Of a stretch of 64,000 bases of DNA, positions 63,956-64,000 are shown piece by piece. The translations under genes were made by a program, and so were the position numbers. The first letter of the stretch is position 1. Each line of letters opens with the position of its first letter. Below the pieces are notes generated by a model. The model saw only the letters and a list, made by a program, of their open reading frames with translations, had not been told where the DNA came from and did no database searches. This stretch comes from Tipula vernalis (Eukaryota; Arthropoda; Insecta; Diptera; Tipulidae), in contig OY282560.1 in NCBI GenBank assembly GCA_958295665.1, positions 255,979,368 through 256,043,367 on the forward strand, read 5' to 3'.

Positions 63956-64000
63956 ACACTGTCCGTTTCATAAAACTATTTGCATCCGCTCCGTTTGTCA

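Overview
The window is eukaryotic and most likely from an insect, probably a fly. The reasons are the very AT-rich sequence, a long tandem satellite, two Jockey-clade non-LTR retrotransposon copies, a probable Harbinger-type DNA transposon relic, and ATGTACAT-type microsatellite sequence common in dipteran non-coding DNA. There is no bacterial-style gene organisation, no rRNA or tRNA gene, no CRISPR array, and no intact host gene that I can recognise. The species cannot be fixed from the sequence alone.

Bases 1 to about 55,378 (some 86% of the window) are one uninterrupted satellite array. Its monomer is 76 bp, about 24% G+C, always in the same orientation, in roughly 730 copies. The array is strongly structured. 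It alternates between two monomer families: family 1 at about 1-9,517, 15,914-19,190 and 41,134-42,090, and family 2 elsewhere. Monomer lengths form a 63/76/89 bp series, explained by loss or gain of a 13-bp repeat inside the monomer. Monomers are organised into higher-order repeats. The clearest is a 4-monomer unit of exactly 304 bp at 45-50.7 kb, nested in a 1,596-bp super-unit. Others have periods of 1,211/1,136, 1,566, 1,068 and 986 bp. A block of about 10.6 kb (about 5,250-15,890) recurs at about 16,208-26,560.

The array ends abruptly near 55,378 and is followed by about 8.6 kb of AT-rich, transposon-littered DNA. A 5'-truncated Jockey-clade LINE lies at 56,943-58,361, flanked by a perfect 12-bp target-site duplication. 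It encodes the C-terminal part of a reverse transcriptase broken by one stop codon. Further right come a minus-strand relic that resembles a Harbinger transposase (about 59,020-59,665), a much older and partly duplicated Jockey-type relic (about 60,250-61,500), an old tandem duplication (about 61,560-62,000), an imperfect foldback element (about 62,920-63,440), and a hairpin-forming palindrome centred at 63,905 that may continue past the window end.

No gene in the window looks functional. The biology here is genome structure: a satellite array (centromeric, pericentromeric or other heterochromatic, which the sequence alone cannot decide) and its junction with transposon-rich flanking DNA.
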